Positions 20,873 through 29,034 are shown, counted from the first letter of the stretch. The stretch is 58,717 bases of DNA from Carnobacterium divergens (GCF_900258435.1 NZ_LT992558.1:13218-71934), one strand, 5' to 3'. Notes: generated by a model from the letters alone, not told the origin. Numbers and translations: made by a program.

Positions 20873-22090
20873 CTAAAATACTCCTGACGTAATTCGGCCT
20901 TGATACATTGTCACCGTTGGAGACGTTCTTCTAGCTACTGCTTCTGCTGAGCAACTGGCATTTGTAAAAACAAAGGTAGCCTTATCTCCAATTTTTGGCC
21001 ATACTTGTTCGCCTTCATCGTTAAGCGGCGTAACGCCATTGGTAATCAAACCTAGTGTTCTACTTAGTTCAAATTCTGTCACTTGATTAAATAGTTCGCC
21101 AAAACGACTTGCTCGCTCTAAAATATCACCATTTCCGTAGGGGGACCAATTATCAAAAATATTGTCACACCCAATTTTAGTCGTAACCCCTTTACTGGCT
21201 AATTCAAGCATTGGTGGAATCACTGGATCAATCGGCACACTTGTAATAATCTCGATTTTAGCTTCATTTAAGGATTGAAATAATTCTTCCTTTCTAGAAC
21301 CCGTCACGTCTCTTAATCCAAATCCATGACTGACCGCTACTTTTCCTTGCCAATGATAGTGATTTGTTAAGCGAATCAGCTCGTTAAATGTTTTAATTCC
21401 CATTTCTCCTCGTTCATGTAAATGCAAATCAATTCTTGCGTTGTTTTCCATTGCTAGTTCAAATGTCATAGCTAATGATTTTTCCATTTGCTGATCGACA
21501 GCTGTTGGGTCTACACCGCCTACTATTGTTGCCCCTTTTTTTAAGGCTTGTTTCATTAAATCTACGCTATTGCTACGTAACAAGCCGTGTTGAGGAAAGG
21601 CCACTACTTCAAAATCCATTTTTTGCTGATTCGTCAACGCATCCATCACTTCCACTAAATGTTCTAGCTCCACTGTTGGATGCACATCTACATGAGTTCT
21701 GATAGCTGTTACCCCATTTTGACGATACGTATCTAGTAAGATTTTTGCTCGTTCTTGAACCCCTTTGTCTAATTGCTTTAACTCAATCATTTCATCTTCA
21801 AAACGTTCAATAATCGAAGGTACGCGCTTTACCGCTTTCCACGGCGTTCCTAATCTTGATTTATCTAAATGGCTATGACTTTCCACAAAACCAGGCAATA
21901 CGAGTTGTCCTTTGGCGTCATAAACCGTAGTAGCTGCTAGCTGTCCTTTTCCCTCTTGAATAATCTGGCTAATTTTTCCTTTTTCAATTAAAAGATCAAC
22001 CAAGGTTGTCTCAGTTTGACTAACGGTATTCCCACTTTTTTTAAAGCCAGTTTCCAATCGGCAATTTTTAATTAATAGCGTTTCATACAT
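20873..22090 (-). CDS. Cytosine deaminase-like amidohydrolase, active site intact
   Basis: 405 aa, metal-dependent hydrolase of the amidohydrolase superfamily, cytosine deaminase (CodA) branch. The ligand set is complete by comparison with CodA: HxH in ESHSHLDK (His72, His74), HLHE in DLHLHERG (His223, catalytic-acid position Glu226), VSHGFG (His255) and Asp309 in GCDNIFDNW, followed by SPYGNGDIL. It likely deaminates or hydrolyses a ring or amide nitrogen compound; the substrate is unknown. GGAGG is 6 nt before the ATG. It is the last gene of a four-gene unit (ankyrin protein, permease, paralogue, this gene), divergent from a LysR regulator. Confidence 0.82.
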   Translation of the reverse strand: MYETLLIKNCRLETGFKKSGNTVSQTETTLVDLLIEKGKISQIIQEGKGQLAATTVYDAKGQLVLPGFVESHSHLDKSRLGTPWKAVKRVPSIIERFEDEMIELKQLDKGVQERAKILLDTYRQNGVTAIRTHVDVHPTVELEHLVEVMDALTNQQKMDFEVVAFPQHGLLRSNSVDLMKQALKKGATIVGGVDPTAVDQQMEKSLAMTFELAMENNARIDLHLHERGEMGIKTFNELIRLTNHYHWQGKVAVSHGFGLRDVTGSRKEELFQSLNEAKIEIITSVPIDPVIPPMLELASKGVTTKIGCDNIFDNWSPYGNGDILERASRFGELFNQVTEFELSRTLGLITNGVTPLNDEGEQVWPKIGDKATFVFTNASCSAEAVARRTSPTVTMYQGRITSGVF

Positions 22091-22107
22091 GTGATTCCTC
22101 CTTTTGG

Positions 22108-23334
22108 TTAGGCGTGAATAATCGTTTCTTTAGTGTTTTCAACCGTTAATCGACCGTTTTTAATCACTACTAAACGCGTCGGTAAATCAATGATAGCATT
22201 CGCTTTAGAAATTGTGTCTAATATAACTAAGTCGGCTTTTTTTCCAACTTCTATGCCGTAATCCGTTAAACCTAATGCTTTAGCTGGATTCTCAGTAATC
22301 ATTGGCAACACTGTTGGTAAATCCGCTGCCCCTCCCAAATGCCCAACAGGGATGGCTAGCATTGCAATTTGTAAAATATCGCCGTTGCCGTAAGGTGTAA
22401 AAGCGTTGCGGATATTATTCGTTGCCAAGCACATATTTACGCCGCCATCTCTTAATTTGCGAATGGGGGTGACCGCTCGTCTCACGTTGAACGCATCTTT
22501 CCTAGCTCCTAGATGTAAATCCGTTGCAGGCAATGCCATTACGCTTATTTCTGCTTGTGCCATTTTTGAAATAATGTTATCCAACTCTAGCTTTGGTAAA
22601 GCATGTAAGGCTGTTAAATGCCCAACGGTTACTCGCCCTTGATACCCTTTTTCAATCGTTTTGGCACACAGATACTCAATTGACAAGGCGTCTGCTTCAT
22701 CACTGAAATCTTGATGCAAATCGATTGGTTTATTGTATTTCTCAGCAATTTCAAAAATCAAATCGATGTGCTTTTCAGCTGGTAAGTCATTGTAGGGAAT
22801 ACCTCCGACTACATCGGCTCCCATTATCATTGCCTGATGCATCATTTCCTCTGTTCCAGGTGCCTTAAAAATTCCTTCTTGGGGGAATGCAACGACTTGG
22901 ATATCAATCAATTCTCGGTATTCGTCTTTTAATTTCATAATGGTTTCAAAACCGGTAAACCCTTGCGCTGGATCAAATTCAGCATGTGTTCTAACCGTTG
23001 TAACACCATTAACAATCAGCATCTCTAATGCTTTTTTTGCTCGTTCTTCAATGTCTTCTTTGGTAAAGGTTGGCTTTAATTCAGCAGTCACTTCGATTGC
23101 TTCTTGTAATGTTCCTGATTGATTCGGCTTACGTTCTGCAATTAACGCCTTATCTAAATGAATATGTCCCTCTACAAAACCTGGAATCACAACATTTCCT
23201 TTAGCATCAATTGTTTTTTTTGCTTCTTCGATGCTATTTTCAGTAATTTGGCTGATTCGGCCTTCCTTGATTCCAATTGTTTTCAGTGTTTCACCATCAT
23301 TGATACGTGCATTTTTAATGACTAAATCAAACAT
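22108..23334 (-). CDS. Cytosine deaminase-like amidohydrolase paralogue, altered active site
   Basis: 408 aa paralogue of the next gene downstream. HxH (EGHIHLDK), the lysine-free barrel pattern, H in VGHLTALH and the SPYGNGDIL-like TPYGNGDIL are present. However, the catalytic-acid position of CodA (HxxE) reads HQDF, and the metal-ligand Asp aligns with Asn in LATNNIRNAF. Either it uses nearby acids (SDEAD follows HQDF) for a different reaction or it is a non-catalytic partner. I start at the ATG (MFDLV) since GAGGAG is 8 nt upstream; the GTG at 23343 overlaps that site. 17-bp gap to the paralogue and 22 bp to the permease suggest one transcript. Confidence 0.8.
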   Translation of the reverse strand: MFDLVIKNARINDGETLKTIGIKEGRISQITENSIEEAKKTIDAKGNVVIPGFVEGHIHLDKALIAERKPNQSGTLQEAIEVTAELKPTFTKEDIEERAKKALEMLIVNGVTTVRTHAEFDPAQGFTGFETIMKLKDEYRELIDIQVVAFPQEGIFKAPGTEEMMHQAMIMGADVVGGIPYNDLPAEKHIDLIFEIAEKYNKPIDLHQDFSDEADALSIEYLCAKTIEKGYQGRVTVGHLTALHALPKLELDNIISKMAQAEISVMALPATDLHLGARKDAFNVRRAVTPIRKLRDGGVNMCLATNNIRNAFTPYGNGDILQIAMLAIPVGHLGGAADLPTVLPMITENPAKALGLTDYGIEVGKKADLVILDTISKANAIIDLPTRLVVIKNGRLTVENTKETIIHA

Positions 23335-23356
23335 TTCTACCACTCCTCTTTTTTAT

Positions 23357-24715
23357 TTAAGCTACTACTAATGATAAAATTAGTAAAACAACAGACGCTA
23401 TGCTTAACCATTTAATATTTCCTTTCACGACGTCAATAATCGGAATTTGAAAACCAGAAGATAAGGCTTGCATCGTAATATTCACAAAGCTCATTTGACT
23501 CCCAAACCCAACACCAATTGTGACAAATCCTAGTGCTAGCGGTGAAAAACCTAATGACACTGCTACTGGTAAAACTAATGTTAAGACGGATCCCACGTAG
23601 GCTCCTGCTGGCACGCCAATCAAAATCCCCGTTAAAACAGCAACCGGTATCACAATCATTGCAGGAGCCGCGTTTGCAACTCCTGCAATCGTTGCAAAGG
23701 TTCCCGTTTTAGCAATTATATTAATAAACGCTAAGAAAATTCCGACTTGAAATAAACGTGTTAAAATATAGGTTGAACCGTCTACCATCGCGGTTACAGA
23801 CTCATTTAAATTAAAGGCTGTACAAAAATAAATTAATGCCAACGTAACTACCATATAAACAAGCGGCGTAAAAATTTGAACCCCTAAAACTTGATTGACT
23901 AATGGGCCAAAAATAACTGCGAATAAAAGAAAAATAGCTGGCAGTGTAAGTTTAAATAAGCGTCCATTACTCATCGTTTCATAAATCGAAGCTTCTTCTT
24001 CTTTAAAACCCAATTTTCTGCGTTTTGTCCCCCAAAAAGCTAATAGTACAGCAGCTAAAACAAAGATAAGCCAATAAGGTCGCATAATGGCTACATATTC
24101 ACCAACTTTAATATTCCCTAATTTAGAAACGATGCTTGATTCTAAAGAAGCAGGGGATGTTGTAAAAGAAACGGCCGCGGCAATCGACATGGCCGCGATT
24201 AATTCTGGTACAGCCCCGACTGCTGCAAAAGCTAGTGGCGCAATGACCATCGCGCTTCCTCCACCAATTCCAGACATGTAAGTTGCAGCTGCTAGTAAAA
24301 TAACAATAAAACCTGAAACATATTCAACTTTTCCTTTTGTTCCACGTTTGACTAATGTTAAAGCTGCGGTATAACTGCCTGCCTTAAAAACAGCCATCGC
24401 AATCGCTGAATTGACAATCGGTACTGTAATGCTTAACATCATTGGAATGGTTTCTAAAAACTGCTTGTTCGCTTCAGCTAATCCGATCCCTCCAATCAAC
24501 ATGGCTAAAACGCCACCGCTTAAACCAGCCACAATCATATCAACCTTTAAGAAAAGCAATACTAATACTAAAATTAATGGAACAATCGTTAAAATAGCAT
24601 AAAACCCCGTTGCTGCTTTGGCTGCCCCTAATTCAGCCGCATATACTTGTTGGACACCTAAAATACTAATAATTAAACTAGCTACTAACGCCACGATCAC
24701 CTTAACCTTGTTCAT
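23357..24715 (-). CDS. Polytopic permease (ion transporter superfamily-like)
   Basis: 452 aa with about 11-12 hydrophobic helices. Helical-hairpin-type stretches with clustered small residues (YMSGIGGGSAMVIAPLAF, SFTTSPASLESS, GVPAGAYVGSV and VTIGVGFGSQMSF) resemble CitMHS/GntP/DcuC-type carriers. The first segment ends in QVYAAEL, possibly a signal-like helix. It probably imports the compound processed by the two hydrolases encoded next. GGGGG is 7 nt before the ATG. The family assignment is by pattern only. Confidence 0.7.
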   Translation of the reverse strand: MNKVKVIVALVASLIISILGVQQVYAAELGAAKAATGFYAILTIVPLILVLVLLFLKVDMIVAGLSGGVLAMLIGGIGLAEANKQFLETIPMMLSITVPIVNSAIAMAVFKAGSYTAALTLVKRGTKGKVEYVSGFIVILLAAATYMSGIGGGSAMVIAPLAFAAVGAVPELIAAMSIAAAVSFTTSPASLESSIVSKLGNIKVGEYVAIMRPYWLIFVLAAVLLAFWGTKRRKLGFKEEEASIYETMSNGRLFKLTLPAIFLLFAVIFGPLVNQVLGVQIFTPLVYMVVTLALIYFCTAFNLNESVTAMVDGSTYILTRLFQVGIFLAFINIIAKTGTFATIAGVANAAPAMIVIPVAVLTGILIGVPAGAYVGSVLTLVLPVAVSLGFSPLALGFVTIGVGFGSQMSFVNITMQALSSGFQIPIIDVVKGNIKWLSIASVVLLILSLVVA

Positions 24716-24739
24716 TTTTATTCCCCCACTTTCTTTTAG

Positions 24740-25555
24740 TTACTCTTGTCCCCCATATTCAACCAACATCGTTGCAATCCTTCCATAGCCTTTTTGCTTT
24801 GCATAAGTCAAAGGTGAAATTCCTCTGCTATCCTTTTTATTTGGATCAGCACCATGTTCTAGTAGCAATTGAACAATTTCTTGTTGCGTTTCACCTCCGT
24901 CACTTAGTACAATTGCCTCTAATAACGCTGTCCAGCCTGATTGATTGATATGATTAACATCAATCGGTGTTTTTTTAAGCAATAGCCGGACATTGTCCAC
25001 ATGCCCTTTTTCTGCTGCTGGAATCAATGCCGTTCCACCATAACGATTGAACAACGTATAATTCGGATTTTTATCTAACATGAGTGTGAGTATTTCAATT
25101 CTTCCTTCAGCTCCTGCATATAAAAAAGGACTGTCTTGTAGCTGATCTTGTTGATTCACGTCTGCACCTGCTTCTAATAAAGCTTTTGCTGTTGCGATAT
25201 TATTTTCTTGGGTAGCAATCAGTAAAGCGGAAGCTCCTTTTTCGTTGATTGTCCTTAAGTCTGCTCCATCCTCAATCAGCTTTTGAATGCTTTCTGCCGT
25301 TCCAATACGTGCTGTAGTTAGAAGCTCTTGGTTTAATTCAGGCGTGGCTCGTGGTTCCTTTTTTAATTCTACTACGGAGTTTATTGAATTTAGTTCTTTT
25401 TTATTATGAGATGAATAGTTGGAAGTTCGCGTATTTTCAGTTTCCATCCTCTCAGTTTTTTTAACCTGCTTAGAATTAATTGTAACCGTTAACAAAATTG
25501 CGATACCCATCATAAAACAGGCGCTCCCTAATAGCCAATAATACCCTTTTTTCAC
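24740..25555 (-). CDS. Membrane-anchored ankyrin-repeat protein
   Basis: About 271 aa. One N-terminal TM helix (YYWLLGSACFMMGIAILLTV) is followed by a polar linker and 5-6 ankyrin repeats from about residue 75 (ELLTTARIGTAESIQKLIEDGADL, GASALLIATQENNIATAKALLEAGADVNQQD, and so on to GISPLTYAKQKGYGRIATMLVEYG). Likely displayed outside the membrane, or inside if the helix is a reverse anchor. Two GTG codons can start it (25561, 25555); the second has GAGG at 9 nt and is preferred. First gene of the hydrolase operon; ankyrin proteins beside transport or catabolic genes may scaffold or inhibit a partner, but no function is assigned. Confidence 0.8.
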   Translation of the reverse strand: MKKGYYWLLGSACFMMGIAILLTVTINSKQVKKTERMETENTRTSNYSSHNKKELNSINSVVELKKEPRATPELNQELLTTARIGTAESIQKLIEDGADLRTINEKGASALLIATQENNIATAKALLEAGADVNQQDQLQDSPFLYAGAEGRIEILTLMLDKNPNYTLFNRYGGTALIPAAEKGHVDNVRLLLKKTPIDVNHINQSGWTALLEAIVLSDGGETQQEIVQLLLEHGADPNKKDSRGISPLTYAKQKGYGRIATMLVEYGGQE

Positions 25556-25594
25556 CTTCACTCACCTCTTATCGTTTAAAATCAAAATCTTTTA

Positions 25595-25608
25595 TTTCAT
25601 TAATGAAA
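25595..25608. promoter_or_regulatory. Palindrome in the divergent control region
   Basis: TTTCATTAATGAAA is a perfect 14-bp palindrome between the ankyrin-permease-hydrolase operon and the divergent LysR gene. It is a candidate LysR or other operator; the T-N11-A LysR motif itself is not clear. Confidence 0.45.
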
Positions 25609-25648
25609 GCTTATCATGGTATGCTATTTGTGAACACTATGAAAATAA

Positions 25649-25676
25649 TTGAATGACGATACGAAAAAAGTATAGT
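25649..25676 (+). promoter_or_regulatory. Promoter of the LysR regulator
   Basis: -35 TTGAAT (25649-25654), 16-bp spacer, -10 TATAGT (25671-25676), leaving a short leader before the ATG at 25693. Confidence 0.6.
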
Positions 25677-25692
25677 TAAGGAAGTGAAATAA

Positions 25693-26565
25693 ATGGACTT
25701 TAGACAATTAAACTATTTTATTGCTGTAGCCGAAGAAAAAACAATTACTGCAGCTGCCGAACGTCTACATATGGCACAACCGCCTTTAAGCCAACAACTT
25801 AAACAAATGGAAGAAGAATTCGGGACGCCATTAATTGAACGAACACCTAGACAAACGCGTTTAACTGCAGCGGGAACAGCACTTTATTATGAGGCTTTAA
25901 AACTAGTAGAACAGTTCGCTGAGTCGAAGCAGTTGGTAAGGGAAACTGGCGATGGATTAAAAGGGCAGTTAAAAATTGGTGTGAATACGCTCTCCGACAG
26001 TCTGCTAGCCCAAGCCTTGATTGATTTCCAAAAAGATTTTCCAAGCGTCACTTTCGCTATTCACCAAGGAGAATCTCAACAACTTTGCGAGCTTGTTCGC
26101 AAGGGCAAGATTGAACTAGCCATCGTTCGTTATCCACTGGATTTAAAGGGTTTTTCTATGAAATTTTTGAAATCGGAGCCTTTTTATTTTGTCTGTGATG
26201 GGAGTGCGAAAAAAGGTCCAGCACCTGATGACTTTCATGGAATTGCTGGTAGTAAATTAATGCTGCCAAGTACGGAAGGATTGGGCGTTTATCATTCGAT
26301 TATTGAATATTTGGCTAAATATCAGCTGAATCCTAGCTCTATTTCAACTTGTAGTGACATTCGTTTATTATTTAACCTAATTGAACAAGGTTTTTGCACA
26401 AGTATCGTTCCTGAAACAGTGTTAAAGATGAACCCACATTATCAAGTGGAAACCCACTTATTAGAAGATCCTTTATTTCAAACTTCTTTTGGAATCATTT
26501 GGCTAGAGGAACGTTATTTATCAAAAATGGCTACTTCATTTTTAGACTATTTAACCGTTAATTAA
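25693..26565 (+). CDS. LysR-family transcriptional regulator
   Basis: 290 aa. N-terminal winged HTH (MDFRQLNYFIAVAEEKTITAAAERLHMAQPPLSQQLKQMEEE, residues 1-42) and a C-terminal periplasmic-binding-like effector domain (about 90-290: LKIGVNTLSDSLL, FPSVTFAIHQGES, GKIELAIVRYPLD). Divergent from the ankyrin-permease-hydrolase operon, the normal arrangement for a LysR activator and its targets. The effector is presumably the permease substrate or a breakdown product. AAGGAAGTG precedes the ATG. Confidence 0.93.
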   Translation: MDFRQLNYFIAVAEEKTITAAAERLHMAQPPLSQQLKQMEEEFGTPLIERTPRQTRLTAAGTALYYEALKLVEQFAESKQLVRETGDGLKGQLKIGVNTLSDSLLAQALIDFQKDFPSVTFAIHQGESQQLCELVRKGKIELAIVRYPLDLKGFSMKFLKSEPFYFVCDGSAKKGPAPDDFHGIAGSKLMLPSTEGLGVYHSIIEYLAKYQLNPSSISTCSDIRLLFNLIEQGFCTSIVPETVLKMNPHYQVETHLLEDPLFQTSFGIIWLEERYLSKMATSFLDYLTVN

Positions 26566-26569
26566 AAAC

Positions 26570-26615
26570 AAGGTACACAACTAGAGCTTCCGTCTAATGG
26601 TGTACCTTATTTTAT
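26570..26615. terminator. Terminator between convergent LysR and TPR regulator genes
   Basis: AAGGTACAC pairs with GTGTACCTT over a 21-nt loop, followed by ATTTTAT. It ends the LysR gene. Confidence 0.65.
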
Positions 26616-26634
26616 GATCCATACGAAATTCACA

Positions 26635-27444
26635 CTAATCGTTGTATCTTAATTCTAATTGAAATTTTTTAAGGTTTTCTTTTATAACTTCTGACACTAA
26701 TTCATTGCCGAGTAATTTCACTAATCCCATTGCGATGAAAAAATGATTTTCTGCTTCTTTATTTTCTTTAATTTTTGCTAAATTAAAGGCTTTTTCATAA
26801 TAGAATCTATAGAGCGCATTCAATTGATTACTCTCTTTGCTAAGGGCTATTCCTTTTTCACATAGTAAGATTGCTTGTTTGAAATTTTTACTGTCAGAGT
26901 AAAATTTAGCACTGTTATAATAAATTTTTGAAATAGCCTCAATATCAAGTAACTCTATATCTATTAATTGTTCAACGTTTGCTAATGATTTTTCATAATA
27001 CCGTTTTGCTTGATTAAGTTCGTCGCTAACAAAAAATGAATAGCCAAGAATGTTTAAAATCTGACAGTCTAAAAAATCGAAGAGCAACGCATCTTTATTA
27101 ATCGCCAATGATAAATTCAAGTAATATTGAGCTTTTTGAACATCTTTTTTATAGTATAAGTAAAGAAAACCTTGGTAATAGTGAAGCCTTTTTTTTTCAT
27201 AAGTAGTGAGCATTGCTTTCTTAGATAAATACGACATGACTTGAAAGGCTTTTTCAAATTGATTGTTATCACAATATGTTTTTAAGTCTTCTAACAAATC
27301 ATAATTTTGATTTGATTCTCCTTCAAACAGAAGAATATCGTTTAATTTAAAGTCTAATCGCGTACTTGTCTCTTTGGCTACTTCTTTTTGAGACAGCTTT
27401 TTTTCTTTACTGATTTTTTTTAATTCATTGCCTAAAATGATCAT
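26635..27444 (-). CDS. RRNPP/Rgg-PlcR-like TPR regulator with shortened HTH
   Basis: 269 aa. The N-terminus begins like an Xre/PlcR HTH (LGNELKKISKEKKLSQKEVAKE, residues 4-25). It then passes directly to TSTRLDFKLNDILLFEGE, which matches the end of such HTH domains; the turn and recognition-helix segment (about 24 residues) are missing in frame. From about residue 45 to the end is an all-helical TPR array (YYQGFLYLYYKKDVQKAQYYLNLSLAI, YYEKSLANVEQL, YYNSAKFYSDSKNFKQAILLCEKGIAL) of the type that binds short peptides in Rgg, ComR, PlcR and PrgX. Divergent from a 16-codon peptide ORF. It may sense that peptide but bind DNA poorly or through another surface. Confidence 0.75.
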   Translation of the reverse strand: MIILGNELKKISKEKKLSQKEVAKETSTRLDFKLNDILLFEGESNQNYDLLEDLKTYCDNNQFEKAFQVMSYLSKKAMLTTYEKKRLHYYQGFLYLYYKKDVQKAQYYLNLSLAINKDALLFDFLDCQILNILGYSFFVSDELNQAKRYYEKSLANVEQLIDIELLDIEAISKIYYNSAKFYSDSKNFKQAILLCEKGIALSKESNQLNALYRFYYEKAFNLAKIKENKEAENHFFIAMGLVKLLGNELVSEVIKENLKKFQLELRYND

Positions 27445-27491
27445 TCACTCAACTCCTGTTCAGCTATTTTCCACTTTATAATAATAACCAG

Positions 27492-27520
27492 TATACACCA
27501 AAACAAATTCATAGTATAGT
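27492..27520 (+). promoter_or_regulatory. Putative promoter of the 16-residue peptide ORF
   Basis: -35 TATACA (27492-27497, 4 of 6 to consensus), 17-bp spacer, -10 TATAGT (27515-27520). A short dyad, TTATT GAT AATAA, follows at 27520-27532. It sits in the divergent region shared with the TPR regulator. Confidence 0.45.
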
Positions 27521-27563
27521 TATTGATAATAATATAAATCTAACAGGAAAGGAGGCGTTCTTT

Positions 27564-27614
27564 TTGGATATCACTTTCATTACACCTTATGGCGATTTGC
27601 CACTTTGGGGATAA
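27564..27614 (+). CDS. Candidate leaderless signalling peptide, 16 aa
   Basis: A TTG-started ORF encoding MDITFITPYGDLPLWG and stop. The Shine-Dalgarno is a full AAAGGAGG (27548-27555) with 8-nt spacing, better than most genes in the window, and an intrinsic terminator follows 6 nt after the stop. The peptide has no basic N-terminus or hydrophobic signal core, so if exported it would be leaderless, as reported for some short pheromones of Rgg-type regulators. The upstream frame stays open but offers no ATG, GTG or TTG start. The divergent position from a TPR regulator copies the rgg-shp layout. Hydrophobic/aromatic composition suits a TPR ligand. It may instead be a translated leader of unknown role; expression is untested. 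Confidence 0.6.
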   Translation: MDITFITPYGDLPLWG

Positions 27615-27620
27615 AAAATA

Positions 27621-27660
27621 AAAAACTGATAAACTACGTTACTTAGTTTATCAGTTTTTT
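27621..27660. terminator. Bidirectional terminator between peptide ORF and dipeptidase
   Basis: AAAAACTGATAAACTA (27621-27636) and TAGTTTATCAGTTTTT (27644-27659) form a perfect 16-bp stem with a 7-nt loop and flanking A/T runs. It terminates the peptide transcript and, from the other side, the oppA-pepV transcript. Confidence 0.9.
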
Positions 27661-27693
27661 GAATGTTAAACATTCTCTTCTTCAAATCTATTT

Positions 27694-29034
27694 TTATTTT
27701 TCACATGCCAATTCAATAATCGCTGAAGCGTAAATATCCATTGCTTGATACATTTCACTTAATACTTGCCCTTCGTTCGCTTGATGGGCCAAGCTTTTAC
27801 TTTCAGGAAAATGAGCGCCAAAGGCTACCAGATTGTCCATCGTGCGAGCTAATGTTGCTCCTCCTGATGTCATTGGTTCCGTCAAATCTCCTGTCTTTTC
27901 ACGATACACTTTTAATAGCGTTTGAATCAGTGGACTTTCTTTAGGTACATAGATAGCAGGAACGTAATCGAATTCTTTTAGGGTTAAACCATAGCTTTCA
28001 GCAACCTTAGCCAATTGCTTCATCAAAGCTTCTTTGTCACTTTTAACGGGGAGTCTCATATCAATGCCAATGGTCGAACTCTCATCAGAAACATTTAACA
28101 GTCCTACATTAAATGTTAGTTCGCCACTTACATCATCTGATATTTCTCCAAATAAGGTGGCTCCATTTGTTTGCTTGCCAATTTGTTCCGCTAAGAATGT
28201 CAACGCTGGGTGAGGGACTGCTGGCGCAAGCCCCATTGCTAATAAATTAATCGCATTTTCTCCCAATTGTGCCACACTTGCATGGACTGCCTTGCCTTTT
28301 ACTGTTACTTCCGTTTCGGTTAAATCAAACTCAATGCCTAGCTGAGTTAACTTTTTCATTACCGCTGTCAGTTCGGATCCATGATAACAAGCTTTTGCTG
28401 GAACCACATTCAACGCATCTCCTGCCTGCAACTGAATATCCGAACTTCCTGGACCAATCAACTCGACTTGCAACAACCCTTTTTCAGCAAAAACTAGTGG
28501 AAAGCTGCCATCTGGTACAAAGCCCATAGTAGCTTGTTCTTCTTTTTTATTATAGGCTGCCATGCAACGCCATAAGGTTTCCTCATCCGTACTAAAAATA
28601 AAACGAATCCGTTTATTAAATTGGTAGCCTGCATCAACGACTGCTTTAAAACCGAAAAGAGAAGCAATAGTTGGTCCTTTATCATCTTGACTTCCACGTC
28701 CGTACATCACACCCTCTTTAATGGTTGCAACAAATGGATCTGTCTTCCAAAGGGTTACGTCTCCTGCTGGCACTACATCTAAATGGCAAACAACTGCCAC
28801 TAACTCTGCGCCTACGCCATAATCTGCAAAGCCATAAAAACCAGCTGGGTCTTCATAAGTAGTCATGCCTAGTTCTTTGCAGATTTGCAACGCTTCTTTT
28901 AGACATAGCGCAATGCCTTGTCCAAAAGGTGGATTGGTTGTCCCGTCAGAAGTAGCGACGGACTCATGATTGATTAGACGAGCTAAGGCTTTTGTACTTG
29001 CCTCTTGATGAATCTTTGTAATAATTGATTTCAT
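27694..29034 (-). CDS. M20-family dipeptidase (PepV/Sapep-like)
   Basis: 446 aa zinc dipeptidase, probably intracellular. Metal-site motifs: HLDVVPAGD (His, catalytic Asp), YGRGSQDDKGP (bridging Asp), STDEETLW (catalytic Glu and ligand), PDGSFPLVFAEKG, and the late MTSGGATLARTM with GAHFPES. These match the PepV/Sapep subgroup. It follows the OppA-like lipoprotein gene by 27 bp, so imported peptides may be trimmed by this enzyme. The start is preceded by GGGGGA at about 10 nt. Confidence 0.88.
   Translation of the reverse strand: MKSIITKIHQEASTKALARLINHESVATSDGTTNPPFGQGIALCLKEALQICKELGMTTYEDPAGFYGFADYGVGAELVAVVCHLDVVPAGDVTLWKTDPFVATIKEGVMYGRGSQDDKGPTIASLFGFKAVVDAGYQFNKRIRFIFSTDEETLWRCMAAYNKKEEQATMGFVPDGSFPLVFAEKGLLQVELIGPGSSDIQLQAGDALNVVPAKACYHGSELTAVMKKLTQLGIEFDLTETEVTVKGKAVHASVAQLGENAINLLAMGLAPAVPHPALTFLAEQIGKQTNGATLFGEISDDVSGELTFNVGLLNVSDESSTIGIDMRLPVKSDKEALMKQLAKVAESYGLTLKEFDYVPAIYVPKESPLIQTLLKVYREKTGDLTEPMTSGGATLARTMDNLVAFGAHFPESKSLAHQANEGQVLSEMYQAMDIYASAIIELACEK

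Noticed and set aside
27589-27621. ATG-started 10-codon ORF overlapping the 16-residue peptide
   Set aside because: No Shine-Dalgarno at a usable distance, whereas the TTG frame has a consensus site at 8 nt.
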